A stretch of 64,000 bases of DNA from NCBI GenBank assembly GCA_963921425.1, contig OY992838.1, positions 20,253,861 to 20,317,860 on the forward strand, in the 5' to 3' direction. Within the stretch, counting starts at the first letter, position 1. Each line of letters opens with the position of its first letter. Below the pieces are notes generated by a model that searched no databases, was not told the origin of the DNA, and was given only the letters and a program-made list of their open reading frames with translations. The stretch comes from Dryas octopetala. Lineage: Eukaryota; Streptophyta; Magnoliopsida; Rosales; Rosaceae. Positions 12,113 to 24,268 of this stretch are shown here, one piece after another. A program made the translations under genes and the position numbers.

Positions 12113-12425
12113 TCCCCTTAGGATATTAGCATATTGCTATAATGGTATCAACATAAAGGCTCAAGAGATGTATCTGAAATTTACTATCACGCCTGCCCAG
12201 TAAAGTTAAACAAAAGTACAAGTAAGATAGGAAAGAGATAGGAAGCTGCGCTTGGAATCAACATGTGGACCTCATTCATTCATAGCAAGGACTCTCTTGT
12301 CCATACATGCCTCACTGCTTTGCCTTCAACTCGTACTTTTAAAACTTGCTTCCATGCAATTGCAACCCAACTCAACTGTGCTCACTAGTCACTAGTCTCA
12401 CTAGTGTGCCCAAAAATAAGATTAG
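12113..12425. promoter_or_regulatory. Shared intergenic region between divergent genes
   Basis: 313 bases separate the ATGs of the minus-strand aminotransferase and the plus-strand P-loop gene, so their promoters and leaders must overlap or abut. No clear TATA box is seen in either direction. A bidirectional promoter is an inference from spacing. Confidence 0.5.
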
Positions 12426-14107
12426 ATGAAGAACCAACTATTTTCAAGTGATGAAGATGAGAATGATCAGTCACTAAGATCCATAGCTTCTTATTGTTGG
12501 TGGAGATCGGCTGCAAAATTTGATGAGTGTGTTAATAATCACCTGATCGCCAGCGCTTGTAGTCTCACACCAAGGACCAGAGTGCTTAAAGAGTTGGAGA
12601 GACTGGCTTTGGTTGCAAATCATGAGGGGATTAATGAGCTTCGGCACAAGCTGCTCATGTATCGATCAGGTGATTTCTGGATGCCCATAGGAGGTATCAG
12701 TAAGGATAAGATGGACATTCCACCCGTGGCCACAATTCTCTTGGTTGGTTTCTCTGCTTCTGGCAAGAGCTCGCTAATCAACCTTATGTACTCTGTTTTG
12801 GGTCGCTCTGGACTCATACCCTTTGCTCAAACATCATCATCCTCTGCTTCTGCTGCAGGTAATTAACTCATTTCATTATTTATTTCTTTAATTTCTTTGA
12901 ATAATTAGGCTACATATTTATATTAACTATATAGATATCCGGCCATTTGTATATAGGAAGTTGTAGAAATGATCACACGACCATGTTTTTGAAAGAGCAC
13001 AATGTGTTGAGGTCTCTGCGAAGTGGGTTCTGTGTGTATGACTCTCGGGGATTCCATTACGACCAATTGGGTAGCCATGAGAGTAGTCCTAGTCTTGAAG
13101 AAGAAGTGTCAAGTTGGATGAATGATGGGGTTCAACACAACCAAGTATGCTTAAGATCAGGGGACGCTGCGTTAATGAAAGATGATGATATGGCTCTTCT
13201 TATGTCGGAATCGTCTTCCAAGTTTGTGAGGAGGAGAGTGAACTGTGCAATGGTGGTGGCCAACATGGCAGAGATCTACAAGGCATTTAGAGATGGTGAT
13301 TCTAAGCCAATGGAGGCCACAAGACAGCTTTTCTGCTCTAATGCTTTCAGACATTGCAGTAAGCTAGTTTAATTCCTTCCTAATTAATTAATTCTATATA
13401 TCTTGATCTATTTGTTTAATTGATAAAGTGATAATACCATGCATATCCTTGAGTTTCAATAATATGCTATATATGGACAATTAATTAAGGAATAGTGTTA
13501 CTAACTTATTACATGTCATTAGATGAATGTTAGGAAAAAAACTTACCTATTACGGTTGTATACATTATATGTGTCAATCTCTCTCATTATGTGATCTAGC
13601 ATGTAATGAGAGAGATAAACACAATGTTGTATACACCTGTTACATGAAATTCTTTCTCTAAATGTTAATATGCTTGTTATATACAATTAATTAAGGAACA
13701 TACAGTGTTCATTACTACATGCACATGTATATGCAGATGATGAGAAGCCTATCTTGATATTGACACATGGTGACATGTTATCAACTGAGGAGAGGATTGA
13801 AGGGCGGCTAAAAATATGTGAATGCTTGGGTGTATCAGAGACAAGCGGAGTATATGATATCGTGTGCCTTACAGAGTATGGATTTCTGGCCCAAGAATCA
13901 GACCCTGTCTCAGCCTATGCCCTAACAGAAGCAGTATATAGGGCATTGCTCATCTCAGACAGGACCCACTTGCCAAAGAAAACCCACCACGACTGGGCAT
14001 TGCTTATATTATACTGGATTATCACCTTCTTTGGTTCTCTCTTTTCTCTCCTTGCTCACATTTGCTTCAAGCTCGGTCATAGGGATAAAAAACTACTCAA
14101 ATATTAA
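12426..14107 (+). CDS. P-loop GTPase-like protein with C-terminal membrane anchor
   Basis: Three exons: 12426-12858, 12957-13358 and 13737-14107. GT-AG introns keep the frame for 1206 bases, giving 401 residues plus TAA. A Walker A/G1 motif GFSASGKSS starts at residue 108. A G3-like DSRG lies at 173-176 (CVYDSRGF), and TLTHGDM-like THGD at 288-291 sits where G4 (N/T-K-x-D) is expected. The C-terminus has one hydrophobic segment (about 365-388, WALLILYWIITFFGSLFSLL) followed by a basic tail, which suggests a tail-anchored or single-pass membrane protein. It resembles plant 'P-loop NTPase superfamily' proteins of unknown role; I do not recognise a named gene. The N-terminus (1-100) is acidic then helical with no known domain. 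Confidence 0.87.
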
Positions 14108-14376
14108 TTAACTTGTTTTGTATGCATGTCATCAACTGTATCACATTAATTAATTAATTGTAGACAAGTTACTAGTAGCTAGCTAGGAAGCTGATCACTT
14201 GTGAAGTTGTACGTGTTAACTTAACTCTTATATTTGTCACGAATGTAACCTTTTTATCTTGTGACTTGAGAATCTGAGATGGCTAACTCCAGACTTGATG
14301 TACTACTCTACGAATTTTAAGTTAATATTGTGTATTATTCCCTTAAGGTCCATTTTGGATTAAATAAAAAAATTAA

Positions 14377-15116
14377 GGCATAAATTCAATTCAGACACAT
14401 AACTATATAAGCTATTTCAACGGGATCCATGAATTTTAAAATATTTCAAATATACACCCGATCTATTATCTAAATTGAAAAATGAATTTCTGTCCATTGA
14501 TTCGTTGAGAGATCAGTTAAATCACAACTTGGCTTTTGTTGATCGGGATTACTTGACGACGTGGCTCTATCTCAGCAAACATTTCCCGCCAATGAGCGAC
14601 ACGGGCCCACAATTTAATAATAATAGAGAGAGTGAGAGTTTGTAGGCTCGTGTCAGGGGTTAGGTGGACCCGTGTCGCTCATTTCCCGCCAAATGAGCGA
14701 CACAGATCCACCTAACCCCTGACACGGGTCCACAAAGTCATCATCTCTTTCTCGCTCGTTGAACACAAGTGAGAGATTTATATTCGAATTTGGGGGAAAC
14801 GTGATATTTTTTGGAAACTAAATGGTCTGGAGAGCGTTCGACAAGCGAGAAAGAGGTGATGGGTGTGTGAGCCTGTGTCAAGTGGACATGTGTTGCTCAT
14901 TTGACGGGAAATGTATGCTGAATTAGTGTCACGTCGCCAATTAATCCCCGTTAGAAAAAGCCAAGCTGACATTTAACTGATCTCTCAATAAATTGATGGA
15001 TGGAATTTCATTTTTCAATTTACATAATAAATCATGTGTATATTTGAAATATTTGAAAGTTCGTGGACCCCGTTGAAATAGCATATATAGTTATGTGTCT
15101 AAATTAAATTTATACC
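14377..15116. mobile_element. Mutator-like MITE with long inverted repeats
   Basis: Arms start GGCATAAATT at 14377 and end AATTTATACC at 15116. They remain inverted copies for more than 200 bases (for example CACATAACTATATA and GAGAGATCAGTTAAAT). The 9-base direct repeats AAAAATTAA flank it exactly (14368-14376, 15117-15125). The centre contains a second smaller palindrome built on GAGCGACACGGGTCCAC (about 14593-14735). No coding sequence. Confidence 0.87.
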
Positions 15117-15329
15117 AAAAATTAATATCTTGGAATCTTAAGTTAAGATTTTTTAGTTTCATGACTCATTTGGCTTGTAACTTGGTAGCTAGCTTGACAA
15201 TATTTACCCCGCAACTTTCCCTTTAGCCTCTTTTGTACAAGAAAGAATATGACTCATTGGATCTAGTTATTTCAAAATCAAAAATATTATATTTGGATTA
15301 AAAATGTTCAAAAATATTATAAATAATTA

Positions 15330-15497
15330 AAGGGAAAAATGCATTTTTAGTCCTTCTATTTTACCTTGCAATCATTTTTAGTTCTTGTGTTTTCAAAATT
15401 GCCAATTTGGTCCTTGTGTATATGTTTGCAAGCAATTTTAGTCCACCACCACCAATTGTGGCGGCGGGTTTGTGGTAGATTTCACCTATTATGCCCA

Positions 15498-15532
<35 letters not shown>

Positions 15533-15586
15533 AAAAAAGCTGATGGGGAGAGAGGGATGGAGGGAGGGTGAGGATGGTGGTGGTGT
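15330..15586. mobile_element. Left arm of a TIR element, cut by the gap
   Basis: The start AAAAATGCATTTTTAGTCC followed by short direct repeats (TTTTAGTCC, TTTTAGTTC, TTTGGTCC) resembles the arm of a plant Mutator-like or foldback element. A GA run at 15501-15528 follows. The matching right arm is not found because sequence stops at the N gap. Confidence 0.45.
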
Positions 15587-15786
15587 NNNNNNNNNNNNNN
15601 NNNNNNNNNNNNNNNNNNNNNNNNNNNNNNNNNNNNNNNNNNNNNNNNNNNNNNNNNNNNNNNNNNNNNNNNNNNNNNNNNNNNNNNNNNNNNNNNNNNN
15701 NNNNNNNNNNNNNNNNNNNNNNNNNNNNNNNNNNNNNNNNNNNNNNNNNNNNNNNNNNNNNNNNNNNNNNNNNNNNNNNNNNNNNN
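15587..15786. other. Assembly gap (200 N)
   Basis: Exactly 200 undetermined bases. They fall between a TIR-element arm and the 3' part of a Copia element, so RNase H, the 3' LTR and perhaps more are missing. Confidence 1.
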
Positions 15787-18700
15787 TGTAGTGACAATAA
15801 GCACGCAAAACCAATTCGTTATGAGATGAAAAGAAAAGACCTTGTCCCAGTGTGTTTTTGAGGTATCTCAAGACTCGCAGGGCTGCCTCCATATGAGATT
15901 TGCGTGGCTCATACATGAACCTACTCAACACATGAACTGAATAAGTGATATCAGGCCTAGTAATTGTGAGATAAATTAATCGTCCTACTAGTCTTCTGAA
16001 TTTGGAAGGATCTTTGAGAAGGTCACCTGTGTTCGAAAGTTTAGAATTTTGCTCCATTGGAAAATTAACTGGACGTGCGCCCAGAAAACTACCATCTCTT
16101 AAAATTTCTAGAGTATATTTCCGTTGTGAAATAGAGATACCTTTTTTTGATTGGGACACCTCAATACCCAAAAAATATTTTAAGTCACCAAGGTCTTTGA
16201 TACGAAAACAACTGTGTAAGAACCTTTTAAGAGATAAAATAGCAGTATCATCATTCCCTGTAATCACAATGTCATCAACATATATCAAGAGAGCTGTAAA
16301 AGACTTCCCTTGGTGACGTGTGAAGAGAGAATAATCAGCCTTGGACTGAACATAACCAGCAGCCTGAATAGCCTCAGAAAATTTAGCAAACCATTGGCGA
16401 GATGCCTGCTTCAAACCATACAACGATTTTGTTGAGATGACATATCAAATGCTCCCCCTATCGCTGAAGACCAGGATGAGGGGACATGTAGATTTCCTCA
16501 TGGAGATCACCATGAAAAAAGGCATTGTTAACATCCAACTGATGAAGAGACCAATGCCTAGCAGCTGTAAGAGCGAGTAAACAACGGACAATAATCATCT
16601 CTGCAGTTGGAGAAAAAGTATCATGATAATCAATACATTCCAGCTGAGTATATCCCTTAGCGACCAAACGAGCTTTATAACGCTCAATGGTGCCATCAGA
16701 ACGATGTTTGATTTTGTAAACCCAACGACAACCAATAGGAACCTTGCCAGGAGGAAGAGATGTAAGGGTCCAAGTGTGATTATGTTCCAAGGCTTGCAAC
16801 TCTGAACGCATAGCCTCTTGCCAATGAGAATGAGAAGCGGCCTCAGCATAAGAATGGGGCTTCACAACCTTGCTAATGGTACCAATAAAGGAAAGATGCG
16901 ACGGTGAGTAGCGATGATAAGACAAATAATTACAAAGAGGAAACCGAGTACCTTGAGTAGGACCTGCTGACAAAGACGACGAGGAGTTTGGAGGAGGCAA
17001 CATAACCTGCGAGTAAACAAAGTCTTGAAGATGAGCTGGAGGATTATGTGGACGATGAGAGCGGCGGAGATCAGGCGCAGGTGGAGAAGCTATGGGAGCA
17101 GCTGGGGAAAGATGTCGGACAGGAGTGGAGGCCGGGCTAAGTGGAGCGAGTAAAGGAGAAGAAACAAGAGAGGAAGGACTAGCCGGTTCTGGGTTTTCAA
17201 GAGGAGAAGGAGATGAGGCATGGAGAGGGAATTCAGTGGTGGTGTTGGGCAAAACAAATTGTGGACTGGAAGAGGGAGTGGATGAGACGGGCTGGAAGGG
17301 AAAAATGGTTTCGTGAAAAACAACGTCACGACTTGTAAATATTTTATGAGTGTCAAGATCATAAAGTTTGTAGGCCTTTTGACCCAAAGGATAACCAATA
17401 AAAATACATTTCTTGGCACGAGAATCAAATTTGTGAGACACATAAACTTTAGTAGCATAGGCAAGACACCCAAAAACCCAAAAATGAGAGAAAGTGGGTG
17501 GCTTGGAAAAAAGAAGTTCAAAAGGTGTTCGTTTGGAAAGGGTTGGTGTTGGAAGCCGATTGATGAAGTGTACAGCAGTAAGCACACAGTCCCCCCAAAA
17601 AGATAAAGGCAAATGTGCCTGAAAATGTAAAGCCCTTGCCATCTCAAGAATATGGCGGTGCTTTCGTTCGACAACGCCATTTTGTTGAGGCGTGTAGACA
17701 CAAGAATGCTGATAAACAATGCCTTTTTCTTTGAAAAAAGTACGCAAAGAAAAAAATTCTCCCCTATTGTCCACTCGAAGTGTTTGAACCTGGGAACGAA
17801 TTTGTGTTTGAACAAGGGAGAAAAAAGTTTTAAGAAGATGTTGTCTCATGTTTATGATGCATAAGGAAGATCCAAGTAAACCTAGAATAATCATCAACAA
17901 TTGTTAAGAAATATCTTGCTCCAGAAAGAGAGGCTGTTTTATAAAGCCCCAAATATCACAGTGAATAAGACTAAAAGGTTTAGTTGTTGAAATAGAACTA
18001 GTACTAAAAGGAAGACGACTCTGCTTGGCGAGAGGACAAACATCACAAGCATTATTCAATTTAAAAGGAAAATGTAATAAATTTTTTGCCATAAATTCTA
18101 ATCTAGAAGAAGAGGGATGACCCAAACGACGATGTCAGAGCTCGGTAGATGATAGAACAACATTGCAAGAAGGTGTGATGACGGGTTTTGGTCTAGAAGA
18201 TGCCAACGCCACCAAGTAATAGAGCCCTCTATGTTGCCTACCTAAACCAATCGTCTTCTTCGTAGCCAAGTCCTACAGAAGACACCAAGAAGGGAAAAAA
18301 AATTACTGAACAATTCAATCCTCTAGTAATTCTACTCACGGACATCAAATCAACTTTAAAAGTTGGTACACATAATACATCTTGCATAGATATGGATGAA
18401 TTTAATGATAAACTGCTTGTGGAAATAATCGGAGCCTGTTCTCCACTAGGCATGATATCTGGCGGCAATGTATTATTCTTGAAACTGTGAGTGAATATAT
18501 GCGATGAAAATGTAATATGGTCCGTCGCACCGCTGTCGATTATCCATCGACGGAGATGTGGCGATGATTGAAACAAACCTGTGGAAGTCCCTGCGGCATT
18601 AGCTTGAGGAGCAGCTGATTGCTCAGTTTCTTTAGTATTCATAATAGAAAGAATTTGTTGAAACTGAGTATCAGAAAGTCCGGGCATGGCTGATTTTAAT

Positions 18701-19654
18701 TCCTGCACAGAAGGGCCATCAATCACATTGTTAGCAGAGGAAGATCCACCACCGCGATTGCTACGACCACCACCATGATGCGACTTGTTGGACTTATGGA
18801 GACGGTGTCCAAGTGGGAACCCGTGCAGTTTATAACATGTCTCAATTGTATGGTGATCCCGATCGCAATGAGAACAATGCAGCGACTTGCCACCAGAAGA
18901 AGAAAAATCTGATTTCGGTTGTGAGCCTTGGCGAACAGCCATGGCTGCCGATACTGAAGTCTCATGAGAAGCACCCAATTCACGTTGCTTCTCCTCTTGA
19001 GAGATCAAGGAATAAGCTTGTCACAAAGTTGGCAATGGATTCATCATAAGGACTTGACCATGCACGGCACTGTAGGATTCATTCAATCCCATCAGAAACT
19101 GCATCAGTTTGTTGCTTTCGGTATGGTCAACATGTCTCTTTGCAGCACCACAGGTACATGATGGAAGATCATTGTAGGAGGCCAACTCATCCCACAAGCC
19201 CTTCAATTTTGTATAATAGGCAGCCATAGACAATTGATCTTGTGTAAAAGCAGCGAGGGTGCGTTGAATCTGAAAGATCCGTGGAGCGTTACTTTGAGAA
19301 AAACGTTCTCGAAGGTCCTGCCAAATCTCATGAGCCGTTGTTGAGTAGATGACACTGTCAGCAATATCTGGCTCAAGGGAATTCAAAATCCAAGAAAGGA
19401 TCAAATCATTGCAACGTTGCCATGAAGCAAGATCATCTGCCTTGGATTTTCCAGAAAGAGCTTTCACAGTGCCGTCGACAAAACCGAGTTTGTTTTTGGC
19501 ACTCAAAGAGATCCGTATGGATCGGCACTAGGTAGCGTAATTGTCTCCGTTAAGAGGTTTGGAGACAAGGACCATTCTGGGGTGATCAGAATGATGAATA
19601 AAAAATGGATTGGAGGCATCAGATGAACCCCCAACCGAGTTATGTTCATTGACC
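15787..19654 (-). pseudogene. Copia gag-pol polyprotein, broken
   Basis: The gag ATG is at 19654. A TAG replaces the Trp codon of NYATW near 19531, and gag then continues through a UBN2-like domain (19506-19021) to a CCHC-type knuckle CSHCDRDHHTIETC. Protease follows (WIIDSGATDHIT, near 18540), then the GAG-pre-integrase block (MGHPSSSRLEF, CDVCPLAKQSRLPF) and the integrase core (LRVDNRGEFFS, TPQQNGVVERKHRHILEMA). Reverse transcriptase has the catalytic YVDD in LLIYVDDIVITG (about 16285). Frames change near 18290, 17900 and 16450, so the copy cannot make a full polyprotein. The C-terminal RNase H is lost in the gap. Confidence 0.88.
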
Positions 19655-19725
19655 ATGGTGGAGATTGATGAAAAACAATGAACTTAGCAGAAGAAAAAAG
19701 AAAGAGCTAGGAGGATTTTCGATCC

Positions 19726-19739
19726 CTGCTCTGATACCA
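19726..19739 (-). other. Primer binding site (tRNA-iMet)
   Basis: The minus strand reads TGGTATCAGAGCAG directly after the LTR-terminal CA. This is the classic plant Copia primer site for reverse transcription. Confidence 0.9.
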
Positions 19740-20328
19740 TGTCAAATTGGAAAGAGAAATATGATTTGCCATAATACTTTTCTATTCCACGTTCTGCGTA
19801 ACTTATACAAAAGCTATCATACTAATCAGTTTCCTAGAATCAAGTTCAATCTTTACAAACAGGAAAAGTAAATATATACATTAAAAGAATATAATAAAAC
19901 TTCCTATATTCTATTCCTAAAATGATGGTACTGAGTTGACTTATCGACACCTTTGACGCCTAACGCTGCATCACGCACCCAAACTTACCTCACCCACGGT
20001 AAACCAATCAAATAATTAAGAGGAAAACAAATAAAATTATGTCTCACTTTTCTTCTTTTTTTCTATAAGTTTGGTTTAGCCATTGTCATGGGTAGATTTA
20101 TTTGCAAGCTGACAATAAATTAAAAGTTGTTAAAATGAATGAGAAAATGGCATCATAATTAATTATTTAATTAATTCCTGGTGATTTTGGATTATTTCCT
20201 CTGTGTTTCCTTGATGTTCTTAATAGTTGCTGTTGATTGAATGCTTGTTACAATGTTACATCATCTAGACTAAGATCCAACTAGCATCTTTCCTGAAACA
20301 ATAATATAAGCAAAAAGAGTGCATGTCG

Positions 20329-20331
<3 letters not shown>

Positions 20332-20364
<33 letters not shown>
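20332..20364. repeat. (TA)n microsatellite
   Basis: Perfect TA run. The surrounding AT-rich stretch 19950-20478 holds no gene I can support. Confidence 0.95.
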
Positions 20365-20365
<1 letters not shown>

Positions 20366-20478
20366 CGCAATCGTACCATTAACTTTTACTATCGACTATA
20401 GACTGTAGTTTGTACGTTTGGCAATGGGTTGATATCAAGGTGGATGAGGGATGGTCCGACAAGTTTATGGCAATTAGA

Positions 20479-20877
20479 TATAGAGAAATGTTATCCAATT
20501 TCTCCAATTTACTTTTTTAATCGATTTTTTTTGTTATTTTTATTCTGTAATTTAAATTTATAATCAAAATTATTAATTTTTTTATTTATTATATGAATAT
20601 CATTTCTGCAAAATTAACTAAATCAATTTTTTTTTAATCGTTTTGTTATGTAATCGTGATCAAATAAACAGACTGTTTTTGTAATAGTTTGATTCACCAT
20701 TTGTGTATTTGATAATGATCACATGACCAAACGATTTTCGATTTAGTTAATTTCTTTCAGAGATAATTTTCAAAGAATGATATAAAAAATGAACAATTTT
20801 TATCATGAAAATTTATTGTTGAATGAAAATAATAAAGGAAAAGGTCGGTGGAAAAGGTCGATAGCATTCCCTTTATA
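20479..20877. mobile_element. Foldback MITE, family A copy 1
   Basis: The ends TATAGAGAAATGTTATC (20479) and GATAGCATTCCCTTTATA (to 20877) are near-perfect inverted repeats. The interior is partly self-complementary around TTTCTGCAAAATTAACTAAATC and its inverse. Similar cores occur at 44.57-44.78 kb and 44.94-45.31 kb. Confidence 0.6.
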
Positions 20878-21185
20878 TATACATATATATTTTGTTGATC
20901 TTTAATGTTTTTTTTTAGCAGTGCTAGGATTTCAAATTTGTATCTTGAATTTGAAATTTGAAATTATGTGTCTATATTTCATTGATTCAAACATGAACCA
21001 CTCTAAGATTCATTTATTCCACAATGAGTAAAACATAAAACATGTAATGACATATCATTTGGTTATATAAATTTGAAATCCTTAACAAATTTTTTTTTAA
21101 AATATTTATTTATTTCTTCCTTATAAAGCTATTAATTGCTTATTTGACAAGTTAATTGCTTTCCATTTATAGGTCTTATTCATTA

Positions 21186-21804
21186 GAGCATCTCCAATCC
21201 ATCCCTAAAACTCTCCCCAAATTTAAATTTGGAAAAAAATGACATAAAACACAGCTCCCACCCTTTCCTAAATTTCTCCAAATTTGAGATTTCCTTCAAA
21301 GTTTTCTCAAAACAAGTTAAATGGATAAGGGTACTCAAACTCTTTTTCCAAAACTCAAACAGTTAAATTTTAGATCAAAATCATAAAAACAAAAAAACAA
21401 AAAAACAAACCACCAACACTCAATTTTGTGTTTATGAAAGAAGAACAAAGTCTTTCTTTTGCTCTCTGAGCATTTCTTTTTGAAAAGAACATCTTAATGC
21501 GTATTTGAGGGTGGAGGAGTGTCCACATGAGTTCATCGAGGTGGTTTGTACCTCTGTATATGGGGTTTTTTTGTTTTTTTAGAAAAATAGTTATAGGCCA
21601 AACAAAAAATAAAATATTGGGGGAAAATACGTACATAGGGAAATTAAGGAGGGAAATAAATTTTTTGGGATAGAAAAGGTATTTTATAAAAGATTTAGAG
21701 AAAAGTTCAACTTTAACATTGGAGAGACCTTCCCCAAATTTAATTTTTTCCCCATACTTATCCTCAAATTTGAGGAAAATGAAGAAAAAGGACTATAGAT
21801 GCTC
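21186..21804. mobile_element. Tourist-like (PIF/Harbinger) MITE
   Basis: Terminal GAGCATCTCCAATCC at the left and AGATGCTC at the right form short inverted repeats, flanked by the 3-base duplication TTA (21183-21185 and 21805-21807). TTA duplication with GAGCATCTCC ends is typical of PIF/Harbinger MITEs. Subterminal CCCCAAATTTAAATTTGG-type sequence is also mirrored. No transposase. Confidence 0.8.
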
Positions 21805-21807
21805 TTA

Positions 21808-22990
21808 TTGTCTCAATAATCAATTTTTGTTCTTTTTATTAGATGAAAATTGAAAAGATCTCACTTTTGTTTTTCACCCATTAAAAAAGGAGAAAAAAAT
21901 AATTTGTGTTTGTAAATCAAGTTTCTGATCCCGATCCTCAATATGTAAAACTACTGCCTTCAAAATCGATAAGATTCATCAGAAGTTTGTTGGGGTGACA
22001 GTTGATATGATATCAAGGCAATTTTGTGTAATTCTCCAATATCCATGATATAGGATAAGAGATGGGTCAATTCATACACAATAAGTTAAAGAAATTAAGG
22101 CGATTCAAAGTCAAGAAAAATAGTCCAAAGTTGGGAAATTATAGCTCAAGATGGTTATGCGTTGCTGGAAAAGATCGAAAGTTGTTTTTCAGGATATTTC
22201 AGGATGGCGTAACTTGGTGCAGAAGTGTCCGATGTCACAAGTCCAAGAAAGACAAATTCTGATTTTTAAAGGAATGTGGTCTGGATTCAGAATATGGTCG
22301 AATTATATATCAAATCGGAGGGAATCGCGAGACGAACGTAACATATGGGCATTTTAGGCCAAATAAAGTTGTTTACTAGTCTAAAACTGTATTTTAAGTT
22401 ATTTCAAAATTTTGTCATTTAAGTTCCTTTTTTATTTTTGCCTTCCTAGTGAAGCTGGCTCTTGTGAGAACTATATTAGTCAACTTTAGGCCTTTGTTTA
22501 TCAATTATTCAGTATTATTATCAATAAAGCTCTTTGAGAATTCACACAATTTTCTTGTGGACTCCAAATTATCAAATTAGAGTTAAATGTTTGTTTTCCT
22601 TTCACGATCTCGCTGTGTCAATCCATCTCAAGCCTTGGTGCCTTACTTTGGATTTCACTTTAATATATAGTTGACCATAGGCACCACTCGACCTCGGCCT
22701 TTTCTTCAAAGTTATGATAATGTTTGGTAGCTTAATTTAGTGGTGGTCCAAACCATAACTCACAAGCCGAGCCTACAAGACCAAGGAAATTATGATATTC
22801 GGAAAGGTTGCCTTAACTCGCCTAGGGAGTAGTGAGTGCCCAACCAAACGCAAAATCTCCACAAAGTTAAGATGGAAGGAAGATGATAAATGGAAATATT
22901 CTCTTACCTTCCATTTATATATATAAATGGAAACACTTATATTCACATGGAGATTGTACTCGATCGATCATGAGCATGAGATTTGTACAT
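21808..22990. other. Intergenic, possible solo LTR
   Basis: No gene found. 22040-22640 has balanced composition and a polyadenylation-like CAATAAAGCTC near 22525, which would suit an old LTR, but I cannot define TG..CA ends or a target duplication. Confidence 0.3.
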
Positions 22991-22994
22991 TGTA

Positions 22995-23299
22995 ACGGGC
23001 TCAGGGCCCTGCCCACTCTTTGTCAAGAGCGTAGACATAGAAGTCCGTTGAAGCTTAGCTGGACATGCAGACTCTCTGTCACATATGACATTTACGAGGA
23101 AAGAAACCGGGCTGCTCATTTGCTTGTCAATTTTGGTCTGGACCTGGCTCTTGGGTTCCTTCAATTTGATGGTCCTCCTAATGGGCTTCTAGATATCCTT
23201 AATTGTGATTGGGTGGGTCATGGGTGTGACCCATTTCGGCCTTGTTTGTTATTAGTTTTCCTGGGCTTAAGCCTTCATATAACCAAAACAGTCAAATAA
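22995..23299 (+). pseudogene. LINE-type RNase H domain fragment
   Basis: The frame gives IYEERNRAAHLLVNFGLDL followed by FLQFDGPPNGLLDIL. This matches the C-terminal end of the plant RNase H (RVT_3) domain that follows LINE reverse transcriptases (usual form: HVYREANRAAD.LAN...FD.PP..L..LL). Only this end is present, with no upstream reverse transcriptase. It is a dead scrap. Confidence 0.6.
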
Positions 23300-23335
23300 A
23301 TATAATTTAATAAAATGGATTTTTCTTTTATTTTT

Positions 23336-24268
23336 AGGAATAAGTGACATTTTGCTCCCCAAACTATTTCACTTGTATTAGTTTGCTCCCTAAATTTCTA
23401 ATTTTTAAAAAGAGGAAATTACAGATTTGGTCAACTTATTTTATACCTAGTTCAATTTTGGTCCACAATTTTTTTTAAGTTCTGTTTTGGTCCACTAATT
23501 ATTTCACTTGTTCAATAGAGGTCCAGATTTGTGACTTTAAATCTTTTAAGTTGTGTTTTCTTCAATTATAATTGAAGTATAAGTTATATTTCATCATTTC
23601 TTAATCATAGGAACCAATTTGGAGTATTAGAATCTAAGAGAATTAAGATTTGGTGAAATTTGAAAAATTAGCAATTTCTGTTATCCTACTTTGGGGTCAA
23701 TTATCTTGAGTTTTAGAACTCCAATTTGAATGATCTTTATATAATTGTAAAGAAGATATGCATAGCTTTTAAACAAGTATATATTTGTTGAATTTGGGTG
23801 AGATTTGATAGGGTAAAAGACAGGCTAAATTTGAGAAAACAAATTTGGACATTTATTGAACAAGTGGAACAATTAGTGGACCAAAACAGAACTTAAAAAA
23901 AATTGTGGACCAAAATTGAACTAGGTATAAAATAAGTAGACTAAATCTGTAATTTTCTCTTTTAAAAAATAAAGTACTTAACTTTTTTAATTTTACCAAT
24001 TGAGGTAATTCTGTCAATTTATTTGGTAAATTAATACAAGTGATGGGCACGTGACTACCATTTTCCCTCAATAACGACTCTTCATGATAAGAATTTGATT
24101 TTGTGTAAACAAAACTTTGGATGGAAAGCGAGCAAATTTTCAAATTTACAAAATTACCTTAATTGACAAAATTGAAAAGTCAAGTACTTAAATTTTTCAA
24201 ATTGAAAGTCTGAAAAGCAAACTGATACAAGCGCAATAGTCTGGGAGCAAAATGACATTTATTTCTTA
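23336..24268. mobile_element. TIR element hosting a second element
   Basis: The left end AATAAGTGACATTTTGCTCCC and right end GGGAGCAAAATGACATTTATT are inverted repeats, continuing with ACTTGTATTAGTTTGCT versus AGCAAACTGATACAAGCG. The left arm is split by the element at 23412-23959. The target duplication could not be fixed. Confidence 0.7.
23412..23959. mobile_element. Mutator-like MITE nested in a TIR element
   Basis: Arms of about 110 bases begin GAGGAAATTACAGATTTGG and end CTAAATCTGTAATTTTCTC as inverted copies. Perfect 9-base direct repeats TTTTAAAAA flank it (23403-23411, 23960-23968). The insertion is younger than the surrounding element. No coding capacity. Confidence 0.85.

Larger units (their letters stand above)
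15787..19949 (-). mobile_element. Ty1/Copia LTR retrotransposon, decayed, 3' end in gap
   Basis: On the minus strand the order is 5' LTR (about 19949-19740), primer binding site, gag, protease, integrase and reverse transcriptase, the Copia order. The LTR ends in TTGACA at 19740, and the primer binding site TGGTATCAGAGC (19739-19728) complements initiator tRNA-Met. The LTR start TGTCGATAAG at 19949 is a guess from the TG rule. RNase H and the 3' LTR are not visible beyond the gap, so LTR divergence cannot be measured. Confidence 0.88.

Noticed and set aside
15361-16423. ORFs spanning the N gap
   Set aside because: They are open only because N cannot encode a stop; the sequence on either side belongs to different elements.
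22883-23299. A full 138-codon gene starting at 22883
   Set aside because: Only the last 70 or so codons resemble anything (LINE RNase H end); the upstream part is unrelated to the domain and lacks support.
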